64,000 bases of DNA, taken from contig NW_025316716.1 in assembly GCF_910594005.1 (NCBI RefSeq), positions 62,001 through 126,000 on the forward strand. The letters run 5' to 3'. The notes under the pieces were generated by a model. That model was not told the origin of the DNA, did not search any database, and saw only the letters and a program-made list of their open reading frames with translations. This stretch comes from Cervus elaphus (Eukaryota > Chordata > Mammalia > Artiodactyla > Cervidae). The position numbers and the translations under genes were made by a program. Shown piece by piece: positions 25,061 to 36,676 of the stretch (within the stretch, counting starts at the first letter, position 1; every line of letters begins with the position of its first letter).

Positions 25061-27595
25061 CAGAAAAAAAAAAAGGTGTGAAAAAGGCGAGGAGAAAAAA
25101 AAAAAAAAAAAAAAAAAAGACGAGGAACATGAAAAGGTGTGAAAAATGCGAGGAAAAAAAAAAAAAAAAAAAAAAAAGAAAGACCAGGAGCATGAAAAGG
25201 TGTGAAAAATGCGAGGAGCAAAAAAAAAAAAAAAAAAAGAAAGACCAGGAGCATGAAAAGGTGTGAAAAATGCGAGGAGCAAAAAAAAAAAAAGACAAGG
25301 AGCATGAAAAGGTGTGAAAAATGCGAGGAGTAAAACAAAAAAAAAAGACCAGGAGCATGAAAAAGTGTGAAAAATGCGAGGAGCAAACCAAAAAAAAAAA
25401 AAAAAGAGACCAGGAACATGAAAAGGTGTGAAAAATGCGAGGAGCAAAAAAAAAAAAGAAAAAAAGAAAGACCAGGAGCATGAAAAGGTGTGAAAAATGC
25501 GGGGAGCAAAAAAAAAAAAAAGAAAGACCAGGAGCATGAAAAGGTGTGAAAAATGCGACGAGCATGAAAAGTTGTGAAAAATGCGAGGAGCATGAAGAGG
25601 TGTGAAAAATGCGAGGAGCATGAAAAGGTGTGAAAAATTCGAGGAGCAAAAAAAAAAAAAAAAAAGACCAGGAGCATGAAAAGGTGTGAAAAATTCGAGG
25701 AGCAAAAAAAAAAAAAAAAAAAAAAAAGACCAGGAGCAAGAAAAGGTGTGAAAAATGCGAGGAGAAAAAAAAAAAAAAACAAAAGACCAGGAACATGAAA
25801 AGATGTGAAAAATGCGAGGAGCAAAAAAAAAAAAAGAAAGACCAGGAGCATGAAAAGGTGTGAAAAATGCAGGGAGCAAAAAAAAAAAAAAAGAAAGACC
25901 AGGAGCATGAAAAGGTATGAAAAATGCGACGAGCATGAAAAGTTGTGAAAAATGCGAGGAGCATGAAGAGGTGTGAAAAATGCGAGGAGCATGAAAAAGT
26001 GTGAAAAATTCGAGGAGCAAAAAAAAAAAAAAAAAAAGACCAGGAGCATGAAAAGGTGTGAAAAATTCGAGGAGCAAAAAAAAAAAAAAAAAAAAAAAAA
26101 GACCAGGAGCATGAAAAGGTGTGAAAAATGCGAGGAGAAAAAAAAAAAAAAAAAGACCAGGAACATGAAAAGGTGTGAAAAATGCGAGGAGCAAAAAAAA
26201 AAAAAGAAAGACCAGGAGCATGAAAAGGTGTGAAAAATGCGAGGAGCATGAAGAGGTGTGAAAAATGCGAGGAGCATAAAAAGGTGTCAAAAATTTGAGG
26301 AACAAAAAAAAAAAAAAACCAGGAGCATGAAAAGGTCTGAAAAATGCGAGGAGCAAAAAAAAAAAAAAAAAAAAAAAGACCAGGAGCATGAAAAGGTGTG
26401 AAAAATGCGGGGAGCAAAAAAAAAAAAAGAAAGACCAGGAGCATGAAAAGGTGTGAAAAATGCGACGACCATGAAAAGTTGTGAAAAATGCGAGGAGCAT
26501 GAAGAGGTGTGAAAAATGCGAGGAGCATGAAAAGGTGTGAAAAATGCGAGGAGCAAAAAAAAAAAAAAGAAAGACTAGGAGCATGAAAAGGTGTCAAAAA
26601 TGCGAGGAGCAAAAAAAAAAAAAAAGACCAGGAACATGAAAGGGTGTGAAAAATGCGAGGAGCAAAAAAAAAAAAAAAAGAAAGAAAGAAAGACCAGGAG
26701 CATGAAAAGGTGTGAAAAATGCGAGGAGCAAAAAAAAAAAAAAAAACAAGACCAGGAGCATGAAAAGGTGTGAAAAATGCGAGGAGAAAAAAAAAAAAAA
26801 AAGAAAGAAAGAAAGGCCAGGAGCATGAAAAGGTGTGAAAAATGCGAGGAGCAAAAAAAAAAAAAAAAAGAAAGAAAGAAAGACCAAGAGCATGAAAAGG
26901 TGTGAAAAATGCGAGGAGCAAAAAAAAAAAAAAGACCAGGAGCATGAAAAGGTGTGAAAAATGCGAGGAGCAAAAAAAAAAAAAACCAGGAGCATGAAAA
27001 GGTGTGAAAAATGCGAGGAGCAAAAAAAAAAAAAAAAAAAAGACCAGGAGCATGAAAAGGTGTGAAAAATTCGAGGAGCAAAAAAAAAAAAAAAAAAAAA
27101 GAGACCAGGCACATGAAAACGTGTGAAAAATGCGAGGAGCAAAAAAAAAAAGAAAAAAAGAAAGACCAGGAGCATGAAAAGGTGTGAAAAATGCGGGGAG
27201 CAAAAAAAAAAAAAAGAAAGACCAGGAGCATGAAAAGGTGTGAAAAATGCGACGAGCATGAAAAGTTGTGAAAAATGCGAGGAGCATGAAGAGGTGTGAA
27301 AAATGCCAGGAGCATGAAAAGGTGTGAAAAATTCGAGGAGCAAAAAAAAAAAAAAAAAAGACCAGGAGCATGAAAAGGTGTGAAAAATTCGAGGAGTAAA
27401 AAAAAAAAAAAAAAAAAGACCAGGAGCATGAAAAGGTGTGAAAAATGCGAGGAGAAAAAAAAAAAAAAACAAAAGACCAGGAACATGAAAAGGTGTGAAA
27501 AATGTGAGGAGCAAAAAAAAAAAAAGAAAGACCAGGAGCATGAAAAGGTATGAAAAATGCGACGAGCATGAAAAGTTGAGAAAAATGCGAGGAGC
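22075..27595. repeat. 2.76-kb tandem duplication within block A2
   Basis: Markers repeat at a constant distance of about 2,755-2,762: GAGTAAAACAAAA 22,569/25,331, CATAAAAAGGTGTC 23,514/26,275, GACGACCATG 23,704/26,464, GACTAGGAGC 23,813/26,574, GAGTAAAA linker 24,640/27,395 and AACAAAAGACC 24,712/27,468. The joint lies near 24,836, where a GTTGTG core ending AAAAAGGCGAGG is followed directly by a GCGGGGAGC core instead of the GAAGAGG core found at the equivalent place after the second copy (27,600). Confidence 0.85.
25033..25060 (+). repeat. Joint-longest A-run (28 A)
   Basis: Twenty-eight consecutive A residues are followed by CAGAAAAAAAAAAAGG in place of GACCAGGAGCATGAAAAGG. This is the duplicate of the 22,270-22,310 site in the 2.76-kb duplication, which is less degraded (CCAGGAAAAAGAAAAGG). 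Confidence 0.9.
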
Positions 27596-27659
27596 ATGAA
27601 GAGGTGTGAAAAATGCGAGGAGCAAAAAAAAAAAAAAAACAAGACCAGGAGCATGAAAA

Positions 27660-27830
27660 GGTGTGAAATATGCGAGGAGCAAAAAAAAAAAAAAAAAAAA
27701 AAAAACCAGGAGAAAGAAAAGGTGTGAAAAATGCGAGGAGCAAAAAAAAAAAAAAAAAAAAAAAAGACCAGGAGCATGAAAAGGTGTGAAATATGCGAGG
27801 AGCAAAAAAAAAAAAAAAAAAAAAAAAAAC
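27660..27830 (+). repeat. GAAATATGCG core triplet, copy 2 (middle unit changed)
   Basis: Units 1 and 3 keep GAAATATGCG (27,665, 27,787), while the middle unit reads GAAAAATGCG and has a damaged start (AGGAGAAAG in place of AGGAGCATG) after a run of about 25 A residues. Confidence 0.85.
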
Positions 27831-29489
27831 CAGAAGCATGAAAAGGAGTGAAAAAAGAGAGGAGAAAAAAAAAAAAAAAAGAAAGAAAGAAAGGCCAGGA
27901 GCATGAAAAGGTGTGAAAAATGCGAGGAGCAAAAAAAAAAAAAAGACCAGGAGCATGAAAAGGTGTGAAAAATGCGAGGAGCAAAAAAAAAAAAAACCAG
28001 GAGCATGAAAAGGTGTGAAAAATGCGAGGAGCAAAAAAAAAAAAAACCAGGAGCATGAAAAGGTGTGAAAAATGCGAGGAGCAAAAAAAAAAAAAAAAAA
28101 AAAGACCAGGAGCATGAAAAGGTGTGAAAAATTCGAGGAGCAAAAAAAAAAAAAAAAAAAAGAGATCAGGAACATGAAAACGTGTGAAAAATGCGAGGAG
28201 CAAAAAAAAAAAGAAAAAAAGAAAGACCAGGAGCATGAAAAGTTGTGAAAAATGCGGGGAGCAAAAAAAAAAAAAGAAAGACCAGGAGCATGAAAAGGTG
28301 TGAAAAATGCGACGAGCATGAAAAGTTGTGAAAAATGCGAGGAGCATGAAGAGGTGTGAAAAATGCGAGGAGCATGAAAAGGAGTGAAAAATTCGAGGAG
28401 CAAAAAAAAAAAAAAAGGAAGAAAGAAAGACCAGGAGCATGAAAAGGTGTGAAAAATGCGAGGAGCAAAAAAAAAAAAAAAAAAAAAAAAAAGACCAGGA
28501 ACATGAAAAGGTGTGAAAAATGCGAGGAGCAAAAAAAAAAAAAAAAAAAAGACCAGGAGCATGAAAAGGTGTGAAAAATGCGAGGAGAAAAAAAAAAAAA
28601 AAAAGAAAGAAAGAAAGGCCAGGAGCATGAAAAGGTGTGAAAAATGCGAGGAGCAAAAAAAAAAAAAAAAAAGAAAGAAAGAAAGACCAAGAGCATGAAA
28701 AGGTGTGAAAAATGCGAGGAGCAAAAAAAAAAAAAAGACCAGGAGCATGAAAAGGTGTGAAAAATGCGAGGAGCAAAAAAAAAAAAAAACCAGGAGCATG
28801 AAAAGGTGTGAAAAATGCGAGGAGCAAAAAAAAAAAAAAAAAAAGCCAAGGAGCATGAAAAGGTGTGAAAAATTCGAGGAGCAAAAAAAAAAAAAAAAAA
28901 AAAGAGACCAGGAACATGAAAACGTGTGAAAAATGCGAGGAGCAAAAAAAAAAAGAAAAAAAGAAAGACCAGGAGCATGAAAAGGTGTGAAAAATGCGGG
29001 GAGCAAAAAAAAAAAAAAGAAAGACCAGGAGCATGAAAAGGTGTGAAAAATGCGAGGAGCAAAAAAAAAAAAAGAAAGACCAGGAGCATGAAAAGGTGTG
29101 AAAAATGCGAGGAGCATGAAGAGGTGTGAAAAATGCGAGGAGCATGAAAAGGTGTGAAAAATTCGAGGAGCAAAAAAAAAAAAAAAAAAGACCAGGAGCA
29201 TGAAAAGGTGTGAAAAATTCGAGGAGCAAAAAAAAAAAAAAAAAAAAGACCAGGAGCATGAAAAGGTGTGAAAAATGCGAGGAGAAAAAAAAAAAAAAAC
29301 AAAAGACCAGGAACATGAAAAGGTGTGAAAAATGTGAGGAGCAAAAAAAAAAAAAGAAAGACCAGGAGCATGAAAAGGTATGAAAAATGCGACGAGCATG
29401 AAAAGTTGTGAAAAATGCGAGGAGCATGAAGAGGTGTGAAATATGCGAGGAGCATGAAAAAGTGTGAAAAATTCGAGGAGCAAAAAAAA

Positions 29490-30135
29490 AAAAAAAAAAA
29501 GACCAGGAGCATGAAAATGTGTGAAAAATGCGAGGAGCAAAAAAAAAAAAAAAAAAAAAGACCAGGAGCATGAAAAGGTGTGAAAAATGCGAGGAGAAAA
29601 AAAAAAAAAAAGACCAGGAGCATGAAAAGGTGTGAAAAATGCGAGGAGCAAAAAAAAAAAAAAAAGAAAGAAAGAAAGACCAGGAGCATGAAAAGGTGTG
29701 AAAAATGCGAGGAGCATGAAAAGGTGTGAAAAATTCGAGGAGCAAAAAAAAAAAAAAAAAAAGACCAGGAGCATGAAAAGGTGTGAAAAATGCGAGGAGC
29801 AAAAAAAAAAAAAAAAGACCAGGAGCATGAAAAGGTGTGAAAAATGCGAGGAGCAAAAAAAAAAAAAAAAAGAAAGAAAGAAAGCCAGGAGCATGAAAAG
29901 GTATGAAAAATGCGAGGAGCATGAAAAGGTGTGAAAAATGCGAGGAAAAAAAAAAAAAGACCAGGAACATGAAAAGGTGTGAAAAATGCGAGGAGCAAAA
30001 AAAAAAAAAGAAAGACCAGGAGCATTAACAGGTGTGAAAAATGCGGGGAGCAAAAAAAAAAAAAACAAAGACCAGGAGCATGAAAAGGTGTGAAAAATGC
30101 GACGAGCATGAAAAGTGGTGAAAACTGTGAGGAGC
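29490..30135. other. A-to-B family boundary, copy 2
   Basis: It repeats copy 1 at a distance of 16,934: GGTATG core at 29,900, CATTAACAGG at 30,023 and GGTGAAAACTGTGAGG at about 30,119-30,131. Confidence 0.8.
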
Positions 30136-33100
30136 ATGAAGAGGTGTGAAAAATGCGAGGAGCATGAAAAGGTGTGAAAAATGCGACGAGCATGAAAAGT
30201 TGTGAAAAATGCGAGGAGCAAAAAAAAAAAAAAAAGAAAGGCCAGGAGCATGAAAAGGTGTGAAAAATGCGAGGAGAAAAAAAAAAAAAAAGAAAGACCA
30301 GGAGCATGAAAAGGTGTGAAAAATGCGACGAGCATGAAAAGGTGTGAAAAATGCGAGGAGCAAAAAAAATAAAAAAAAGAAAGAAAGAAAGACCAGGAGC
30401 ATGAAAAGGTGTGAAAAATGCGAGGAGCAAAAAAAAAAAAAAAAAGACCAGGAGCATGAAAAGGTGTGAAAAATGCGAGGAGAAAAAAAAAAAAAAGACC
30501 AGGAGCATGAAAAGGTGTGAAAAATGCGAGGAAAAAAAAAAAAAAAAAGACCAGGAATATGAAAAGGTGTGAAAAATGCGAGGAGCAAAAAAAAAAAAAG
30601 AAAGACCAGGAGCATTAAAAGGTGTGAAAAATGCGGGGAGCAAAAAAAAAAAAAACAAAGACCAGGAGCATGAAAAGGTGTGAAAAATGCGACGAGCATG
30701 AAAAGTTGTGAAAAATGCGAGGAGCATGAAGAGGTGTGAAAAATGCGAGGAGCATGAAAAGGTGTGAAAAATGCGAGGAGCAAAAAAAAAAAAAAAGACC
30801 AGGAACATGAAAAGGTGTGAAAAATGCGAGGAGCAAAAAAAATAAAAAAAAGAAAGAAAGAAAGACCAGGAGCATGAAAAGGTGTGAAAAATGCGAGGAG
30901 CAAAAAAAAAAAGAAAGACCAGGAGCATGAAAAGGTGTGAAAAATGCGAGGAGCAAAAAAAAAAAAGAAAGACCAGGAGTATGAAAAGGTGTGAAAAATG
31001 CGAGGAGCAAAAAAAAAAAAAAAAAGACCAGGAACATGAAAAGGTGTGAAAAATGCGAGCAGCAAAAAAAAAAAAAGAAAGACCAGGAGCATGAAAAGGT
31101 GTGAAAAATGCAAGGAGCATGAAAAGGTGTGAAAAATGCGAGGAGCAAAAAAAAAAAAAGAAAGACCAGGAGCATGAAAAGGTGTGAAAAATGCGATGAG
31201 CATGAAAAGTTGTGAAAAAATGCGAGGAGCATGAAAAGGTGTGAAAAATGCGAGGAGGATGAAAAGGTGTGAAAAATGCGAGGAGCAAAAAAAAAAAAAA
31301 AAGAAAGAAAGAAAGACCAGGAGCATGAAAAGGTGTGAAAAATTCGAGGAGCAAAAAAAAAAAAAAAAAAAAGACCAGGAGCATGAAAAGGTGTGAAAAA
31401 TGCGAGGAGAAAAAAAAAAAAAAAGACCAGGAGCATGAAAAGGTGTGAAAAATGCGAGGAGCAAAAAAAAAAAAAAAGAAAGAAAGAAAGACCAGGAGCA
31501 TGAAAAGGTGTGAAAAATGCGAGGAGCATGAAAAGGTGTGAAAAATGCGAGGAAAAAAAAAAAAAAAAAGACCAGGAGCATGAAAAGGTGTGAAAAATGC
31601 GAGGAGAAAAAAAAAAAAAAGAAAGACCAGGAGCATTAACAGGTGTGAAAAATGCGGGGAGCAAAAAAAAAAAAAAAAAAGACCAGGAGCATGAAAAGGT
31701 GTGAAAAATGCGACGAGCATGAAAAGTGGTGAAAAATGTGAGGAGCATGAAGAGGTGTGAAAAATGCGAGGAGCATGAAAAGGTGTGAAAAATGCGACGA
31801 GCATGAAAAGATGTGAAAAATGCGAGGAGGAAAAAAAAAAAAAAAAAAAAAGAAAGACCAGGAGCATGAAAAGGTGTGAAAAATGCGAGGAGCAAAAAAA
31901 AAAAAAAAAAAGACCAGGAGTATGAAAATGTGTGAAAAATGCGAGGAGCAAAAAAAAAAAAAAAAAGACCAGGAGTATGAAAATGTGTGAAAAATGCGAG
32001 GAGCAAAAAAAAAAAAAGAAAGACCAGGAGCATGAAAAGGTGTGAAAAATGCGAGGAGCAAAAAAAATAAAAAAAAGAAAGAAAGAAAGACCAGGAGCAT
32101 GAAAAGGTGTGAAAAATGCGAGGAGCAAAAAAAAAAAAAAAAAAAAAAGAAAGACCAGGAGCATGAAAAGGTGTGAAAAATGCGAGGAGCAAAAAAAAAA
32201 AAAAAAGACCAGGAGTATGAAAATGTGTGAAAAATGCGAGGAGCAAAAAAAAAAAAAAAAAAGACCAGGAAAATGAAAAGGGGTGAAAAATGCGAGGAGC
32301 AAAAAAAAAAAAAGAAAGACCAGGAGCATGAAAAGGTGTGAAAAATGCGACGAGCATGAAAAGTTGTGAAAAATGCGAGGAGCATGAAGAGATGTGAAAA
32401 ATGCGAGGAGCATGAAAAGGTGTGAAAAATTCGAGGAGCAAAAAAAAAAAAAAAGACCAGGAGCATGAAAATGTGTGAAAAATGCGAGGAGCAAAAAAAA
32501 AAAAAAAAAGAAAGAAAGAAAGCCAGGAGCATGAAAAGGTGTGAAAAATGCGAGGAGCATTAAAAGGTGTGAAAAATGCGAGGAAAAAAAAAAAAAAGAC
32601 CAGGAACATGAAAAGGTGTGAAAAATGCGAGGAGCAAAAAAAAAAAAAGAAAGACCAGGAGCATTAACAGGTGTGAAAAATGCGGGGAGCAAAAAAAAAA
32701 AAAACAAAGACCAGGAGCATGAAAAGGTGTGAAAAATGCGACGAGCATGAAAAGTGGTGAAAAATGTGAGGAGCATGAAGAGGTGTGAAAAATGCGAGGA
32801 GCATGAAAAGGTGTGAAAAATGCGACGAGCATGAAAAGTTGTGAAAAATGCGAGGAGCAAAAAAAAAAAAAAAAAAAAGAAAGACCAGGAGCATGAAAAG
32901 GTGTGAAAAATGCGAGGAGCAAAAAAAATAAAAAAAAGAAAGAAAGAAAGACCAGGAGCATGAAGAGGTGTGAAAAATGCGAGGAGCAAAAAAAAAAAAA
33001 AAAAAAAAGAAAGACCAGGAGCATGAAAAGGTGTGAAAAATGCGAGGAGCCAAAAAAAATAAAAAAAAGAAAGAAAGAAAGACCAGGAGCATGAAAAGGT

Positions 33101-33173
33101 GTGAAAAATGTGAGGAGCAAAAAAAAAAAAAAAAAAAAGAAAGACCAGGAGCATGAAAAGGTGTGAAAAATGC

Positions 33174-33369
33174 GACGAGCATGAAAAGTGGTGAAAAATG
33201 TGAGGAGCATGAAGAGGTGTGAAAAATGCGAGGAGCATGAAAAGGTGTGAAAAATGCGACGAGCATGAAAAGTGGTGAAAAATGTGAGGAGCATGAAGAG
33301 GTGTGAAAAATGCGAGGAGCATGAAAAGGTGTGAAAAATGCGACGAGCATGAAAAGTTGTGAAAAATGC
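33174..33369 (+). repeat. 84-bp trimer repeat, copy 2
   Basis: Same composition as copy 1, about 16,803 bases downstream, followed by the GCGGGGCGC unit. Confidence 0.9.
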
Positions 33370-36300
33370 GAGGAGCAAAAAAAAAAAAAAAAAAAAAGAA
33401 AGACCAGGAGCATGAAAAGGTGTGAAAAATGCGAGGAGCAAAAAAAAAAAAGAAAGACCAGGAGCATTAACAGGTGTGAAAAATGCGGGGCGCAAAAAAA
33501 AAAAAAAAAAAGACCAGGAGCATGAAAAGGTGTGAAAAATGCGACGAGCATGAAAAGTGGTGAAAAATGTGAGGAGCATGAAGAGGTGTGAAAAATGCGA
33601 GGAGCATGAAAAGGTGTGAAAAATGCGACGAGCATGAAAAGTTGTGAAAAATGCGAGGAGCAAAAAAAAAAAAAAAAAAAAAGAAAGACCAGGAGCATGA
33701 AAAGGTGTGAAAAATGCGAGGAGCAAAAAAAAAAAAAAAAAGAAAGAAAGAAAGACCAGGAGCATGAAAAGGTGTGAAAAATGCGACGAGCATGAAAAGT
33801 GGTGAAAAATGTGAGGAGCATGAAGAGGTGTGAAAAATGCGAGGAGCATGAAAAGTTGTGAAAAATGCGAGGAGCAAAAAAAAAAAAAAAAAAAAGAAAG
33901 ACCATGAGCATGAAAAGGTGTGAAAAATGCGAGGAGAAAAAAAAAAAAAAAAGACCAGGAGCATGAAAAGGTGTGAAAAATGCGAGGAGCAAAAAAAAAA
34001 AAAGAAAGAAAGAAAGAAAGACCAGGAGCATGAAAAGGTGTGAAAAATGCGAGGAGCATGAAAAGGTGTGAAAAATTCGAGGAGCAAAAAAAAAAAAAAA
34101 AAAGACCAGGAGCATGAAAAGGTGTGAAAAATGCGAGGAGCAAAAAAAATAAAAAAAAGAAAGAAAGAAAGACCAGGAGCATGAAAAGGTGTGAAAAATG
34201 CGAGGAGCAAAAAAAAAAAGAAAGACCAGGAGCATGAAAAGGTGTGAAAAATGCGAGGAGCAAAAAAAAAAAAGAAAGACCAGGAGTATGAAAAGGTGTG
34301 AAAAATGCGAGGAGCAAAAAAAAAAAAAAAAAGACCAGGAACATGAAAAGGTGTGAAAAATGCGAGCAGCAAAAAAAAAAAAAGAAAGACCAGGAGCATG
34401 AAAAGGTGTGAAAAATGCAAGGAGCATGAAAAGGTGTGAAAAATGCGAGGAGCAAAAAAAAAAAAAGAAAGACCAGGAGCATGAAAAGGTGTGAAAAATG
34501 CGATGAGCATGAAAAGTTGTGAAAAAATGCGAGGAGCATGAAAAGGTGTGAAAAATGCGAGGAGGATGAAAAGGTGTGAAAAATGCGAGGAGCAAAAAAA
34601 AAAAAAAAAGAAAGAAAGAAAGACCAGGAGCATGAAAAGGTGTGAAAAATTCGAGGAGCAAAAAAAAAAAAAAAAAAAAGACCAGGAGCATGAAAAGGTG
34701 TGAAAAAAGCGAGGAGAAAAAAAAAAAAAAAAGACCAGGAGCATGAAAAGGTGTGAAAAATGCGAGGAGCAAAAAAAAAAAAAAAAGAAAGAAAGAAAGA
34801 CCAGGAGCATGAAAAGGTGTGAAAAATGCGAGGAGCATGAAAAGGTGTGAAAAATGCGAGGAAAAAAAAAAAAAAAAAGACCAGGAGCATGAAAAGGTGT
34901 GAAAAATGCGAGGAGAAAAAAAAAAAAAAGAAAGACCAGGAGCATTAACAGGTGTGAAAAATGCGGGGAGCAAAAAAAAAAAAAAAAAAGACCAGGAGCA
35001 TGAAAAGGTGTGAAAAATGCGACGAGCATGAAAAGTGGTGAAAAATGTGAGGAGCATGAAGAGGTGTGAAAAATGCGAGGAGCATGAAAAGGTGTGAAAA
35101 ATGCGACGAGCATGAAAAGTTGTGAAAAATGCGAGGAGCAAAAAAAAAAAAAAAAAAAAAGAAAGACCAGGAGCATGAAAAGGTGTGAAAAATGCGAGGA
35201 GCAAAAAAAAAAAAAAAAAAGACCAGGAGTATGAAAATGTGTGAAAAATGCGAGGAGCAAAAAAAAAAAAAAAAAGACCAGGAGTATGAAAATGTGTGAA
35301 AAATGCGAGGAGCAAAAAAAAAAAAAGAAAGACCAGGAGCATGAAAAGGTGTGAAAAATGCGAGGAGCAAAAAAAATAAAAAAAAGAAAGAAAGAAAGAC
35401 CAGGAGCATGAAAAGGTGTGAAAAATGCGAGGAGCAAAAAAAAAAAAAAAAAAAAAGAAAGACCAGGAGCATGAAAAGGTGTGAAAAATGCGAGGAGCAA
35501 AAAAAAAAAAAAAAGACCAGGAGTATGAAAATGTGTGAAAAATGCGAGGAGCAAAAAAAAAAAAAAAAAGACCAGGAACATGAAAAGGTGTGAAAAATGC
35601 GAGGAGCAAAAAAAAAAAAAGAAAGACCAGGAGCATGAAAAGGTGTGAAAAATGCGACGAGCATGAAAAGTTGTGAAAAATGCGAGGAGCATGAAGAGAT
35701 GTGAAAAATGCGAGGAGCATGAAAAGGTGTGAAAAATTCGAGGAGCAAAAAAAAAAAAAAAGACCAGGAGCATGAAAATGTGTGAAAAATGCGAGGAGCA
35801 AAAAAAAAAAAAAAAAAGAAAGAAAGAAAGCCAGGAGCATGAAAAGGTGTGAAAAATGCGAGGAGCATTAAAAGGTGTGAAAAATGCGAGGAAAAAAAAA
35901 AAAAAGACCAGGAACATGAAAAGGTGTGAAAAATGCGAGGAGCAAAAAAAAAAAAAGAAAGACCAGGAGCATTAACAGGTGTGAAAAATGCGGGGAGCAA
36001 AAAAAAAAAAAACAAAGACCAGGAGCATGAAAAGGTGTGAAAAATGCGACGAGCATGAAAAGTGGTGAAAAATGTGAGGAGCATGAAGAGGTGTGAAAAA
36101 TGCGAGGAGCATGAAAAGGTGTGAAAAATGCGACGAGCATGAAAAGTTGTGAAAAATGCGAGGAGCAAAAAAAAAAAAAAAAAAAAGAAAGACCAGGAGC
36201 ATGAAAAGGTGTGAAAAATGCGAGGAGCAAAAAAAATAAAAAAAAGAAAGAAAGAAAGACCAGGAGCATGAAGAGGTGTGAAAAATGCGAGGAGCAAAAA

Positions 36301-36480
36301 AAAAAAAAAAAAAAAGAAAGACCAGGAGCATGAAAAGGTGTGAAAAATGCGAGGAGCCAAAAAAAATAAAAAAAAGAAAGAAAGAAAGACCAGGAGCATG
36401 AAAAGGTGTGAAAAATGTGAGGAGCAAAAAAAAAAAAAAAAAAAAGAAAGACCAGGAGCATGAAAAGGTGTGAAAAATGC

Positions 36481-36676
36481 GACGAGCATGAAAAGTGGTG
36501 AAAAATGTGAGGAGCATGAAGAGGTGTGCAAAATGCGAGGAGCATGAAAAGGTGTGAAAAATGCGACGAGCATGAAAAGTGGTGAAAAATGTGAGGAGCA
36601 TGAAGAGGTGTGAAAAATGCGAGGAGCATGAAAAGGTGTGAAAAATGCGACGAGCATGAAAAGTTGTGAAAAATGC
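36481..36676 (+). repeat. 84-bp trimer repeat, copy 3
   Basis: It lies 3,307 bases after copy 2, carried by the 3.3-kb duplication. One core has GTGTGCAAAATGCG (36,526-36,535), a variant shared only with copy 4. Confidence 0.9.

Larger units (their letters stand above)
19646..29584. repeat. Satellite block A2 (family A higher-order repeats)
   Basis: Family A markers return at about 19,678 (CATAAAAAGGTGTCAAAAA) and run to the next A-to-B boundary. Marker positions match A1 at a constant distance of about 13,891-13,900 from 5,787/19,678 through 9,929/23,829. From 24.84 kb onward they match A1 again at about 16,660-16,782. The change of distance reflects an extra 2.76-kb tandem duplication inside A2. 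GAGTAAAACAAAA linkers lie at 21,378, 22,569 and 25,331, and AACAAAAGACC linkers at 20,093, 23,016, 24,712, 25,778, 27,468 and 29,298. Confidence 0.85.
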
